A DNA stretch of 64,000 nt, from contig RIAZ01000004.1 of assembly GCA_003762615.1 (NCBI GenBank), positions 1 through 64,000 of the forward strand, in the 5' to 3' direction. The notes under the pieces were generated by a model that had not been told where the DNA came from, ran no database searches, and saw only the letters and a list, made by a program, of their open reading frames with translations. The position numbers and the translations under genes were made by a program. Positions within the stretch are counted from its first letter, which is position 1, and every line of letters starts with the position of its first letter. This DNA is from Muribaculaceae bacterium Isolate-037 (Harlan) (lineage in GTDB: Bacteria; Bacteroidota; Bacteroidia; Bacteroidales; Muribaculaceae). This document shows, piece by piece, positions 51,901 to 61,302 of the stretch.

Positions 51901-52599
51901 ATGAAAAAGTACATCGGAACAAAGACCGTACAGGCAATGCCCGCGGTCAGAAAGGGCGGCAAGATATGTATGCCCGGTGATGAAAACCTCAAGAGCCTTG
52001 ACCCCGTTGAGGATGGTTACATGGTTGTCTATGAGGACGGCTATGAGTCTTGGTCCCCAAAAGAAGTATTTGAAAAAGCATACCGCATTGCAGAAACTGC
52101 GGTTGATCGTATGCACATCGAATGGAACGAGCTTGCAGAGAAACTTGGAAATCTCAACGCTTTCATTGAAAGCAAAAGCAAAAAACTTCCGACTACAATA
52201 CAGGCTATGCTTCATGCTCAGAATGCGGTCATGCAGGACTACATGAACGTTCTTGCGCTTCGCACAACTCTCATGGAAACTGGCGAGGGTGGTTTCTCCG
52301 GACTATCATTCGCAGTTGCCATCACGCTTCTTGAAAGGGGATTTGTCATTCGCCGACAAGGATGGAACGGCAAGGATATTGTCGTATTCAAGCAAGTGCT
52401 GGCACAGATCAATGGAGCCATCATCCCCAAAATGCAGTCACTTCCATACAGGGCAAAGGAACTCATCATGTCAGGTGAAGCACACATTGACTACACATCT
52501 CAATGTCTTATCTATAACCGCAAGACCGGACGTGCCGACAGTTGGGTTCCCTCCATCAGCGATGTGTTTGCAAAGGACTGGGAATTGGTTGTAGAGTGA
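51901..52599 (+). CDS. DUF2829/Tad2-like domain protein, putative anti-Thoeris
   Basis: The 232-residue protein has three parts. The N-terminal ~60 residues (MKKYIGTKTVQAMPAVRKGG, then YEDGYESWSPKEVFEKAYR) are a common Bacteroidetes phage domain. The middle (about 75-125) is a helical pair. The C-terminal ~95 residues fit DUF2829: GLSFAVAITLLERGFVIRRQ, GWNGKDI, then a closing DSWVPSISDVFAKDWELV. DUF2829 is the fold of Tad2, a phage sponge that binds the cyclic ADP-ribose-type signal of Thoeris defence. Tad2 proteins are usually short single domains, so the fusion is notable. The region between the two conserved parts is longer than in Tad2 as I know it. Activity is unproven. Confidence 0.72.
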   Translation: MKKYIGTKTVQAMPAVRKGGKICMPGDENLKSLDPVEDGYMVVYEDGYESWSPKEVFEKAYRIAETAVDRMHIEWNELAEKLGNLNAFIESKSKKLPTTIQAMLHAQNAVMQDYMNVLALRTTLMETGEGGFSGLSFAVAITLLERGFVIRRQGWNGKDIVVFKQVLAQINGAIIPKMQSLPYRAKELIMSGEAHIDYTSQCLIYNRKTGRADSWVPSISDVFAKDWELVVE

Positions 52600-52708
52600 T
52601 CCCGAAACCATACACTCTGAGCCACTCATCCTCTCAATTTTAATAGATATTCCGACGATTGCCCGCAGAACACTAACTTCGCGGGCAATCCCTTTATCAC
52701 ATCACGCT

Positions 52709-54673
52709 ATGGCAGAAAAACTACACAGGCTCAGCAACGTCGGCGGCGCCCCAAGGCGAAATAGGAAAGCCGCAATCGACTCCGTGGCGGAATATTCATC
52801 CGCCACCGAGAGAGGCATGCGCGTCCTCATGGAAGCGCAGAACTACTGGAACTCCATGGATCAGTTCCGGCGCGACCGACAGCGCAACAAGAACTACACC
52901 TACGGCCGACAGTGGGATGATGTGATATGTGTCGACGGCCATCGTATGCGTGAGGAAGACTACATCAAGTCTCAGGGAAACGTTGCCCTGAAAAACAACC
53001 TTATCCGCAAGATGGTGCGCTCCATCCTCGGACTCTTCAAGACACAGGCACTCACTCCCGTCTGCGTCGCTCGCGACCGCGATGAGCAGCAACTCGGAGA
53101 GACCATGACTGTCACCCTCGAATGCAACATGAATCTCAACAAGATGCGCGAGCTTCACGCCCGGAGCATGGAGGAATTCCTCATCTCCGGATTCGTCGTC
53201 CACCGCAAATGGTACGGTTGGCGTATGGAGCGCACCGATTGCTGGACCGACTACGTGCAGCCCGACAATTTCTTTATCGACAACAACATGCGCGACTTCC
53301 GAGGCTGGGATTGCTCATGCGTCGGAGAGATACACGACCTCCCCTTCGAGAGCCTCTGTCAGGAATTTGCGAAATCACCCGCCGACTACGCCCATCTCCG
53401 CGAGGTCTATGCCATGGCAAGGGAGCGCGACGTGATTGCCGGCACCTACCAGCAGTTCGGGGTCCCCATCGACACGCGCTGTTCAGACTTCCTCGTCCCG
53501 TCCGACACCACGCGCTGCCGCGTCATTGAAGTCTGGCGAAAGGAGACAAAGGAACGCTACCGTTGCCACGACTACAACACAGGCGACTACTACAAGATCG
53601 AGACCGCAGACTACGACCGTATGGTCCGCGCCGTCAATGAAGACCGCATCCGCCGTGGTCTTGCCGCCGGAATGCCCGAAGAGGAGATCCCGCTCATCGA
53701 GGCGGAATGGTTCATCGATTCCTACTGGTACTATTACTATTTGACTCCATTCGGCGAGATCCTCAAGGAAGGGGAGACCCCATACTGGCACAAGTCTCAC
53801 CCATACGTCTGGAAGGCTTACCCGATGATCGACGGCGAGATCCATAGCTACGTCGCCGATGTCATTGACCAGCAACGCTACGTCAACCGCCTCATAATAA
53901 TGTACGACTGGATAATGCGTGCATCCGCAAAGGGTGTCCTTCTCTTTCCGGAAGAGTGTCTCCCCACCGGAATGACAATGGACGACATTGCCGACGAGTG
54001 GGCACGATTCAACGGCGTCATAATGATGCGTCAGCCAAAATCCGGCACAGCCATACCGCAGCAGATAGCCAACAACTGCACCAACATCGGCATACACGAG
54101 TTGCTCAACATACAGCTCAAATTCTTCGAAGACATCTCCGGAGTCAACGGTGCCATACAGGGAAAGGAAGGATTCGCCGGTATGTCCGCGAGCCTATACC
54201 ACCAGCAGTCGCAGAACGCCACCACATCCCTTCAGGACATACTCGACACCTATCAGGACTTCCAGGAGGAAGGCGCCATGAAAGACGTCAAGAACATCCA
54301 GCAGTTCTACGACGAGCCGCGATTGATCAATATTTCAGGCAAGAGTGCCTACGTCAGATATGACTCCCGCAGCCAGCGCAACGTTGACTACGACCTCAAG
54401 ATAGCGCAGAGCCAATCCTCGCCCGTCTACCGTGCAGCCGCCAACGACTTCATGATGGAGCTTTGGAAAGCCAACGGCATAACTACGAAACAGCTCCTCG
54501 AATACGGATGCTTCCCCTTCGCCGATGGTCTCCTCCAGAGCATAAACGCCGACGAGCAACGCATGGCGCAGGGGCAGCCACCGCAGGGCATTCCGCCGGA
54601 GATGATGGCGCAGTCAACGCAGGCGGCCGACCCGCAGGCAGTGGCCAAGGCGCAGCAGATGCTCCGTCGTTGA
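52709..54673 (+). CDS. Phage portal protein
   Basis: The 654-residue protein is the ring through which DNA is packaged. Early text AQNYWNSMDQFRRDRQRNKN, the wing/stem region (NRLIIMYDWIMRASAKGVLL) and the Gln-rich C-terminus (GQPPQGIPPEMMAQ) fit portals of Bacteroidetes siphophage-like or podophage-like elements. It opens the structural module, in + orientation, with the stop 12 bases before the convergent stop of the terminase. Confidence 0.85.
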   Translation: MAEKLHRLSNVGGAPRRNRKAAIDSVAEYSSATERGMRVLMEAQNYWNSMDQFRRDRQRNKNYTYGRQWDDVICVDGHRMREEDYIKSQGNVALKNNLIRKMVRSILGLFKTQALTPVCVARDRDEQQLGETMTVTLECNMNLNKMRELHARSMEEFLISGFVVHRKWYGWRMERTDCWTDYVQPDNFFIDNNMRDFRGWDCSCVGEIHDLPFESLCQEFAKSPADYAHLREVYAMARERDVIAGTYQQFGVPIDTRCSDFLVPSDTTRCRVIEVWRKETKERYRCHDYNTGDYYKIETADYDRMVRAVNEDRIRRGLAAGMPEEEIPLIEAEWFIDSYWYYYYLTPFGEILKEGETPYWHKSHPYVWKAYPMIDGEIHSYVADVIDQQRYVNRLIIMYDWIMRASAKGVLLFPEECLPTGMTMDDIADEWARFNGVIMMRQPKSGTAIPQQIANNCTNIGIHELLNIQLKFFEDISGVNGAIQGKEGFAGMSASLYHQQSQNATTSLQDILDTYQDFQEEGAMKDVKNIQQFYDEPRLINISGKSAYVRYDSRSQRNVDYDLKIAQSQSSPVYRAAANDFMMELWKANGITTKQLLEYGCFPFADGLLQSINADEQRMAQGQPPQGIPPEMMAQSTQAADPQAVAKAQQMLRR

Positions 54674-54685
54674 CGTTGCCTATTA

Positions 54686-56785
54686 TCAGAACGCAGCCTC
54701 CGATATTGCGCCTCTCCCTTTCCGTCGTGCGCGCGATGTCGTCACGATCTTAGGAATCTCCATCTCCGAGAAGCAGATGTGCAGCCCGATTGCTCGTGTC
54801 ATGAGCAGGTCGTCATGATGACCCACGATTGCACCGTAGCTTCCGTTCTGCCGTCGCTCATATTGTAGATACTCGGTCAATACATCCTCATCACGCTCCA
54901 CATACAGACGCTCCCTCACAATCCTCACAAGCGACGAGATGATCAGCGGCTTGGTCTTCGTGTTCGTATGGAAACCGTATTTCACCGGCACGTGGTTCCG
55001 TATCTCCTCATCCGACTGCGACCGCGCATAAAGATTATCATACACGCTCTTTATCTGGTTCAGGATATACCCCGACTGGTCCCCCTCCACCTGTCGCTCC
55101 CTGTCATGCGTCTCCAGAGTGTTGCTCTCGATCACCAGCAGCGAGTCATTGTAATACTTCGCTATCTGCGCCGCCTTCCATGCTATCTGGTCAATGTCGA
55201 GATGCCCCCGCCATTGCGCCACAACCGCCGGACGTCCCTCCGTCTCCATCATATCCATCCGGTCAAACACCGCTATCACCGACCAGTCAGCCTTATCCGA
55301 CCGTCCGCCTATATCCACCACCGTCAGGTATCTGTCCGTTATGCGCTCCTCCTCCAAGTCCGGTTCCGGAAGCGACCACACCTTCAGGCAGCCCTGTCTG
55401 TCCTCCGAGAAATGCAGGTTATCAAGAGCCTTCTCTCCATACTCGCCGTTCCCCGTTACCTCCCCGACGTACACCGGCGGGCGGCACGTCCGCCTCAACG
55501 GCTCCACACGATATTTGTCAAACACCATCGATCCGGAATGCACAAATGCCTCGATGTCGTCCGTAGGATACTCCGCAGCCATGACCGCGTGCGAATCCTT
55601 CCCCGACCGTTCCGTGACGTACCACTTTATCCCCTCCAGCGGCGCGCCTTGCGTCCATAACCACCAGAGATAACGCCCCGGCTCCTCCCTGTTGCTCCCC
55701 ACGTTCGCGTTCAGCCTGTTCTCTATCAGCTTCTCGGCAAACTCTCGCTTCTCCTCCTCTGTCTCGAATTCCTCCCTGTATAGGTCTATGTCATACCATG
55801 AGATGAACAGCGATGCAAACTGCGACTTACCCTCCTTTGCGGCCTTATACTCCCGCTCGAAGAAATTTCCAGTCCCGTTGGCAGTCGACTCGTAAATGAT
55901 CATGGTGTACGGCCGCAGCAATATGCCTGAACACGCCGACCTCACGACCGAATCCGGACTCTTCATGTCCGTCGGTGCCCAGAGTCCCACCTCCGAGCAA
56001 TGCACCAGCGAATACGAGTCGCCGCGCAATGCGTCCGGCGATTCGTATGACGCTATCGTGATCGTGCAGTCCCTCTGCGGGATCTTCTTGTAGTCACCCG
56101 TCAGACCCACGTTCACCATCTTAGCCTCATTCGCGTCATAAGCCTCACCGACCCTGTGCAGCAACCCCACCGGATAGCGCGACAACGCACGGTCATACAT
56201 AGCCTTGATAGCGAACGAAGTCTTCTTCGTCTGTGATATTATCACCGAATTCAGACCGACACGGTGCACAAGCTGCAACCATGCCATATAAAGTTGCGAT
56301 GTCGTTGACCCTCCCCATTGCCGTGCCTTCAGAAGCACCATCCTTATCGGCCTGTTAGCCGTCCGGAACCTCTCCAGCATATTTACAAACTTCCGCTGCG
56401 GACGCGACAGCCGGAACAATATCTCACCCTCACCCGTCTCCTTCGATAGGATATACACGTGCACCGCCGCCCAGAACGGGAAATCATACCTGTTGCGCAG
56501 CCGTACGAAACTCTCCACTACCGACTCCATCGCATCCTCATCGGCCTCACATCCCAGCCGCTCCCTGATAAACCTCTCCACCGTCCCCGACTCCCGCAGC
56601 TTCTGCACGAGCGGCACCTTCATCATCCCTGTCGGGAGCCACTGCCGTCTTATCGGATAGTCCGGAAGCTCCAGCAGGAAACGTTCGCCTACCGACCCTT
56701 TACCCGTCACCGGATTGAACTCCGCATTCACCGCCTCATTGCGCCGGGCATTCTCTTGCAATATCTCTTCTATAGTTGGCTTCAT
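54686..56785 (-). CDS. Terminase large subunit, inverted
   Basis: The 699-residue packaging motor has a Walker-A-like LLKARQWGGSTTSQLYM and further ATPase text (NSVIISQTKKTSFAIK), followed by the RNase H-like nuclease with VVDIGGRSDKADWSVIAVFD (first Asp), SLLVIESNTLE (Glu) and VGHHDDLLMTRAIGL (last Asp). It is encoded opposite to the portal, scaffold and capsid genes. It overlaps the probable small subunit by 4 bases. Confidence 0.92.
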   Translation of the reverse strand: MKPTIEEILQENARRNEAVNAEFNPVTGKGSVGERFLLELPDYPIRRQWLPTGMMKVPLVQKLRESGTVERFIRERLGCEADEDAMESVVESFVRLRNRYDFPFWAAVHVYILSKETGEGEILFRLSRPQRKFVNMLERFRTANRPIRMVLLKARQWGGSTTSQLYMAWLQLVHRVGLNSVIISQTKKTSFAIKAMYDRALSRYPVGLLHRVGEAYDANEAKMVNVGLTGDYKKIPQRDCTITIASYESPDALRGDSYSLVHCSEVGLWAPTDMKSPDSVVRSACSGILLRPYTMIIYESTANGTGNFFEREYKAAKEGKSQFASLFISWYDIDLYREEFETEEEKREFAEKLIENRLNANVGSNREEPGRYLWWLWTQGAPLEGIKWYVTERSGKDSHAVMAAEYPTDDIEAFVHSGSMVFDKYRVEPLRRTCRPPVYVGEVTGNGEYGEKALDNLHFSEDRQGCLKVWSLPEPDLEEERITDRYLTVVDIGGRSDKADWSVIAVFDRMDMMETEGRPAVVAQWRGHLDIDQIAWKAAQIAKYYNDSLLVIESNTLETHDRERQVEGDQSGYILNQIKSVYDNLYARSQSDEEIRNHVPVKYGFHTNTKTKPLIISSLVRIVRERLYVERDEDVLTEYLQYERRQNGSYGAIVGHHDDLLMTRAIGLHICFSEMEIPKIVTTSRARRKGRGAISEAAF

Positions 56786-57210
56786 ACATCCGCGAAATTT
56801 ATGCGCGACCGTGCGCGTTGGCTCTTGCAGTGATAATGATAGAAGATCCCCACCGTCCCCGGCGTCAGATAAAACTCCGGTGCCGGCTGATGGATCACAG
56901 TCGTTACAAGCTCGATGATCCGTGCATCCGGATGCTCCTCCATCAGCACGCGCACCCTCCGCAGTATTTCCCTGAACATCGCCTCCCGCCCGGCTCTCAT
57001 ACGCTGCAACGGACGCCCCGCAAGCATCGCCGACACCACGTATGACGCTCGCTCCTCCGACACCCAGAACCTCGATGCCGGCGACTTCGCGATGATTTTA
57101 CACACCTCACTGCGCGACAGACCGCCGCGCGAGTTTATCTCCCGGAACAATAGGAAGATCTCCCTGTTCCGCTCTCTGGCATATTCTATCACTGCCCCTT
57201 TTCGTCTCAT
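56782..57210 (-). CDS. Probable terminase small subunit
   Basis: The 142-residue basic protein starts with a helix-turn-helix-like region (YARERNREIFLLFREINSRG, LSRSEVCKIIAKSPASRFWV) and continues helical. Size, position directly upstream of the large subunit and ATGA coupling point to the DNA-recognition subunit. Sequence alone is only suggestive. Confidence 0.6.
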   Translation of the reverse strand: MRRKGAVIEYARERNREIFLLFREINSRGGLSRSEVCKIIAKSPASRFWVSEERASYVVSAMLAGRPLQRMRAGREAMFREILRRVRVLMEEHPDARIIELVTTVIHQPAPEFYLTPGTVGIFYHYHCKSQRARSRINFADV

Positions 57211-57359
57211 AATTTTAGCCTTGGATTAATATTCTATGGATTAGGATAGGAAACTGTGTCCCATATCGCAAAAATAACTCATGCAGACTTTAAAACATAA
57301 GGCTGCAAACCATATTCTGCTCGTTATCTTCGCGAAAGAAACCACCATTACCAAGCGAT

Positions 57360-58094
57360 ATGGCTGATACAAAAGAAAATAAGAGCCGACGCGACGCTCA
57401 TATTGAAAGATTGCGTAAGAAATATCCCGACAAGGCATTCGCCGACGACGAGGAGATTTTCTCCCAGATTTCCGATGATTACGACGATTACGACCGTCGC
57501 CTCGGTGAGTCCGCGAAGCGGGAGCAGGCTTTCTCCGACATGTTCACGTCCGACCCGCGCTCCGCCCGCCTCATGATGGACTGGAAGAACGGCGACGATC
57601 CCGCCGTCGCCCTCATCCGCATCTACGGCAAGGACGACCTCCTCGACGCCATCAACGACCCCGAAAAGCTCGACGAGATTGCAAAGGCCAATAAGGAATT
57701 TGCCGAACGCATCAAGAAGGAGACTCAATACGAGGAGGAATACAAGCAGAATCTCACCCAGACCTTGAAGGGACTCGAATCCTACGTGCAGCAGAACGGC
57801 ATCTCCGACGACGATCTTGATGCAGCTATGCAGCGCCTCACCGAGATCTGTCGCGACTACATCCTCGGAAAGGTCTCTCCCGAAACCGTCGAGATGCTCA
57901 TGAAGGGCATCAACCACGACTCCGACGTCGCCGCAGCATCGCAGGAAGGCGAGATTGCCGGACGCAACGCACGCATTGAGGAGACTCTCCGCAAGCCGCA
58001 GTCCGACGGCACGGTCCCCCTCGGCGGAAAGAACGCCGCCCCTCCACGCAAGAAGACCCCGTCAATCTTCGACATAGCTGCACAGGCACGATGA
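57360..58094 (+). CDS. Capsid scaffold-like protein
   Basis: The 244-residue protein is acidic and helical (DDEEIFSQISDDYDDYDRRL, KEFAERIKKETQYEEEYKQN) with a basic Pro-rich C-terminus (GGKNAAPPRKKTPSIFD), the normal build of scaffolding proteins that bind capsid by a basic tail. It lies two short steps before the major capsid gene. Confidence 0.7.
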   Translation: MADTKENKSRRDAHIERLRKKYPDKAFADDEEIFSQISDDYDDYDRRLGESAKREQAFSDMFTSDPRSARLMMDWKNGDDPAVALIRIYGKDDLLDAINDPEKLDEIAKANKEFAERIKKETQYEEEYKQNLTQTLKGLESYVQQNGISDDDLDAAMQRLTEICRDYILGKVSPETVEMLMKGINHDSDVAAASQEGEIAGRNARIEETLRKPQSDGTVPLGGKNAAPPRKKTPSIFDIAAQAR

Positions 58095-58095
58095 T

Positions 58096-58260
58096 ATGAA
58101 CGGCTCCCAACTGAAAATTGTCGGAAGCCGCTCCTCCGACGCCCCCGTCCGCGGCTCCGCAGGCATACCCTGCCACGCTCCCGGATGCTCCGCCACCGTC
58201 AGCGCCCTCGCCGACCTCTCCGGCGGGATTCGTCCCGGCTTGATCATTGAGCCCTCCTGA
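58096..58260 (+). CDS. Small protein between scaffold and capsid genes
   Basis: A 54-residue frame (MNGSQLKIVGSRSSDAPVRG) starts one base after the scaffold stop codon and ends 38 bases before the capsid gene. It is Ser/Gly/Pro-rich and contains CHAPGC. It may be expressed by coupling; conservation cannot be judged here. Confidence 0.4.
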   Translation: MNGSQLKIVGSRSSDAPVRGSAGIPCHAPGCSATVSALADLSGGIRPGLIIEPS

Positions 58261-58298
58261 ATCAGAATCCGAATATTAATCATAACATAATCCATCAA

Positions 58299-59819
58299 AT
58301 GGCAACAGACAATGCAACTGGAGGTCCCGTCGTGACAGGCGCACAGACCCCGACCACATCCCCCGGTCATGCCGGGCTCCCAACTCAGCTCCCCGGCGAG
58401 TCAACCACCGTCAGCACCGTGGCGGCAGCCACCGGGGGAATCGCACCCGGCAACCTCATCGACACCGACATCGACGAGAACCTTTTCCGGTTTAACTCCG
58501 ACGACACACCGCTCATGCAGATCATGCTCCGTGCAAAGCGTGTAAAGGTAAACTCACCCGTCATACAGCACTACGCCATCGACGAGCCCCGTGCACGCAT
58601 CGTCACGAAGGCAGCCGTAGGCGACGGCACGACAGACCGCGTCACTCTCAGTCTCGAGAACACCGACAAGAAACTTCTCCAGCCGTTCACCACCGTCCTT
58701 GTCAAGGGCGTCGACGGCTACGACGCAAAGGGCGCGACAGCCACACCCGGAGAAGACCTAATGCTCTTCGTCACCGGGAAAGACAACGACGGTGCGCCCA
58801 TCGCCATGGCAATCAACGGGAAGAAGACCACCGAGACCGACGAGGTCTCCAACGTCCCCGAAATTCCGGCCGGCACAACGCTCGTCATTATGTCAACCGC
58901 CATGTTCGAGACACAGAAGGAAGTCGCTCCAAACCTCATCGTCCCTATGCCCACCGAGATCTACGCACAGAAACGAGGGTTCAACTCAATCGTCAGCGAC
59001 TATTTCGAGAGCGTCAAGAAAAGAATCCCATTCTCTCAAGCACTCATCGCCGAGGCGCAGATTGCCGATTTCAAGGTCAAGGGCAACCGCACGCTATGGG
59101 CAGGTCGTAAGGGCAAGATCCAGATCGAGACCCCACTCGGAATCCAGAGCATCTACACCACCGAAGGCATACGCTACCAGATCAAGCGACACCTCGACAA
59201 GGTTGGTAAATGGACCTTCGAGGAGCTCATCTCCCTCGCAAAAATGATCTTCACCGGCGACGACGTTCCCAAGAGCGTAATCGCACTCTGTGGAAAGAAC
59301 TTCCTCGAAAACATCCAGACAATCGACTATTCCAAGCACCCCGAAGTGCAGATCATTGTCAAGACAAACCCCGTCGGATGGTCCGTATCCACAATCCACA
59401 CCGTCTTCGGCGACATCGAGCTCAAGCACGAACCCACACTCGACCGTCTCGGTTGGAGCAACTCCGCCGGAGTCATTGCCTACGACCGCCTCGTCCACTA
59501 CGTCTACTCCGCCGAGCATAAGGACAGCGAGCGCATCGAGGGTCACGAGGCAAAACGCGAGTCCACCGTTGTCTGGGATGCACTTGCCCTCAAAGGAAGC
59601 TGCCACATCTGGATCGACGGAGAAGGGGAGAGTCCCGCAGCCGGTGCCGAGTCCTACATCATGTGGGCATCCGCCGACGCTCCTGCCACTCCTGTCGAGG
59701 GCACTATCTACGTCCTCCTTGCCGACTGCCCCGGCATCAACGCAAACGCCGTCTGCGGCGAGGCATGGCAATACAAGAACAAAACTTGGAAGGAATTCTC
59801 CGGCATAATCCACGGCTGA
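58299..59819 (+). CDS. Major capsid protein
   Basis: The 506-residue protein has the size and position of an HK97-fold major capsid protein. Typical segments are NLFRFNSDDTPLMQIMLRAK near the start and the long central region with KWTFEELISLAKMIFTGDD and KSVIALCGKNFLENI, as in the N4gp56-like capsids common in Bacteroidetes phages. A ~60-residue C-terminal add-on (ADAPATPVEGTIYVLLADCP) resembles a small beta decoration domain. It follows the scaffold. Confidence 0.85.
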   Translation: MATDNATGGPVVTGAQTPTTSPGHAGLPTQLPGESTTVSTVAAATGGIAPGNLIDTDIDENLFRFNSDDTPLMQIMLRAKRVKVNSPVIQHYAIDEPRARIVTKAAVGDGTTDRVTLSLENTDKKLLQPFTTVLVKGVDGYDAKGATATPGEDLMLFVTGKDNDGAPIAMAINGKKTTETDEVSNVPEIPAGTTLVIMSTAMFETQKEVAPNLIVPMPTEIYAQKRGFNSIVSDYFESVKKRIPFSQALIAEAQIADFKVKGNRTLWAGRKGKIQIETPLGIQSIYTTEGIRYQIKRHLDKVGKWTFEELISLAKMIFTGDDVPKSVIALCGKNFLENIQTIDYSKHPEVQIIVKTNPVGWSVSTIHTVFGDIELKHEPTLDRLGWSNSAGVIAYDRLVHYVYSAEHKDSERIEGHEAKRESTVVWDALALKGSCHIWIDGEGESPAAGAESYIMWASADAPATPVEGTIYVLLADCPGINANAVCGEAWQYKNKTWKEFSGIIHG

Positions 59820-59895
59820 TCCCCGATGCAGACATAATCCCGAGGGGGAGGGGAGGCACAGCTCCGCCCCTCCCTCATCCTAAAAAATACCCCAC

Positions 59896-60576
59896 ATGAA
59901 AAAAAGAAAAACTACCTACGGCGTCTACGGACTCATAGAATGGGGCGCGCGCATCCCATTCGGCAAAGGCTGCGTCCAGATCTCATTCTCCGGAGGCTCC
60001 AAGACCCCCAACGGCATCATCCCCGCCACCTACACGACCGACAACCCCGTCATCCAGCTCGCCATAGAGCAGTCCCCCGACTTCCGTGCCGGAAAAATCC
60101 GCAGTGTCCGCACCATCCCCCTCAACGAGGAGATCCGCGTCCACACCAATCCCGCCCCCTCCCTCCCGGTCGTAGAAGCCCCCGCCGCCGGGGTTGCTCC
60201 CCAATCCCCTTGCTCCGCTCCAGCCCCTTCCCCCGCTGATGTTGCTTCAGGTCAATCCCCTTGCTCCGCCCCGGAGCAAGCCTCCTCCGTCGCCGCCCAG
60301 CGTCAGTTTCGCGCCGAAGGCGTCCCCGTCCCGGAGATTCCATCTCCGGAAGCTCCCTCCGCCGCCTTGAGTCCTGAGCCCGAGGTCATGGCCTCGGGCT
60401 CCATCCCTGCCGCCAGCGAGTCAGCCTCCGCTCCCCACGTAATGGAATTTGCCTGTCTCCCCGATGCCCGCGAATACCTCAAGAAAGAATTCGGCTACGA
60501 AGAGCGCGAGGTCCGCACCACCGCACAGGCAAAATCCGCCGCACGATCCCACGGACTGGAAATCATCATAGCATGA
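59896..60576 (+). CDS. Phage virion-associated protein with Pro/Ala-rich linker
   Basis: The 226-residue protein has a beta-like N-terminal ~75 residues (TTYGVYGLIEWGARIPFGKG, TTDNPVIQLAIEQSPDFRAG). A Pro/Ala/Ser linker of about 100 residues follows, with two near-copies of QSPCSAP. The helical C-terminus is DAREYLKKEFGYEEREVRTT. The end looks like head-completion or head-fibre proteins that follow capsid genes. Linker length is likely variable among relatives. Confidence 0.55.
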   Translation: MKKRKTTYGVYGLIEWGARIPFGKGCVQISFSGGSKTPNGIIPATYTTDNPVIQLAIEQSPDFRAGKIRSVRTIPLNEEIRVHTNPAPSLPVVEAPAAGVAPQSPCSAPAPSPADVASGQSPCSAPEQASSVAAQRQFRAEGVPVPEIPSPEAPSAALSPEPEVMASGSIPAASESASAPHVMEFACLPDAREYLKKEFGYEEREVRTTAQAKSAARSHGLEIIIA

Positions 60577-60580
60577 TGGC

Positions 60581-61222
60581 ATGAAAGTCAAGACCGACGA
60601 ACTTACCCGTGCCGTCCGTGTCGCCATCGACATGAACCGTACCGACACCCCCCTCCTTGCCGTCGGCGACTCCGACACGCTCACCCTCGACACACTCATA
60701 AAGGCGAAGCTCCCCGACGCACTCCGCCTTGTCGAGATGGAAGCCCCACTGTTCATGCTCGAATCCGGACACATACTCGAACCCGGCGAGGAATCCACAT
60801 TCTTCATCGGCTCCGACGGAAAAGGATTCCTCGTCCTCCCCGACGACTTCATGCGCCTAATATCATTCCAGATGAGCGACTGGGACCGTCCCGTCTTCGA
60901 GGCAATCACCGAATCCGACCCTATCTACAGGCAGCAGGCATCCCCCTTCAAAGGGATATGCGGCAACCCGGAACGCCCCGTTGTCGCACTCGTCCGTCGC
61001 GCCGAAGGCAAGGTGCTCGAATTCTACTCCTGCCGCAACGCCGACGCCACAATCGCACAGGCGTGCTACCTCCCCATCCCCCGCATCGATGCCGACGGGG
61101 CACTCGACATCCCCGAAGACCTCTACAGCGCCACAGTCTACCGTGCCGCCTCCCTCGTCCTCGCGGCACTCGGCGACCAGCTCGCCACCACAATGCTCGA
61201 ACTTTCCAAATCCATGATATAG
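60581..61222 (+). CDS. Hypothetical head-tail joining protein
   Basis: The 213-residue product has regular alpha/beta text (DTLIKAKLPDALRLVEMEAP, DGKGFLVLPDDFMRLISFQM) and a helical C-terminus (VYRAASLVLAALGDQLATTM). By position after the capsid gene it may be a head-tail connector. The overall pattern recalls phage head-completion proteins, but I cannot name a family. Confidence 0.55.
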   Translation: MKVKTDELTRAVRVAIDMNRTDTPLLAVGDSDTLTLDTLIKAKLPDALRLVEMEAPLFMLESGHILEPGEESTFFIGSDGKGFLVLPDDFMRLISFQMSDWDRPVFEAITESDPIYRQQASPFKGICGNPERPVVALVRRAEGKVLEFYSCRNADATIAQACYLPIPRIDADGALDIPEDLYSATVYRAASLVLAALGDQLATTMLELSKSMI

Positions 61223-61231
61223 TCCCGATTA

Positions 61232-61269
61232 CTGGAGTCCCGTGCCCGAGGCCACGGCCGAGGGGATCC
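61232..61269. repeat. Inverted-orientation copy of the GC-rich repeat in the prophage
   Basis: Read on the minus strand this is GGATCCCCTCGG, then GGCCTCGGGCACGGGACTCC, close to 16845-16877 on the plus strand. It sits in the 80-base gap ahead of the tail-fibre gene. A host-type dispersed repeat within the prophage suggests long residence or exchange with the chromosome. Confidence 0.55.
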
Positions 61270-61302
61270 TCTCCAAAAGCAAAAAAACAAACCCCATCCA
61301 CG

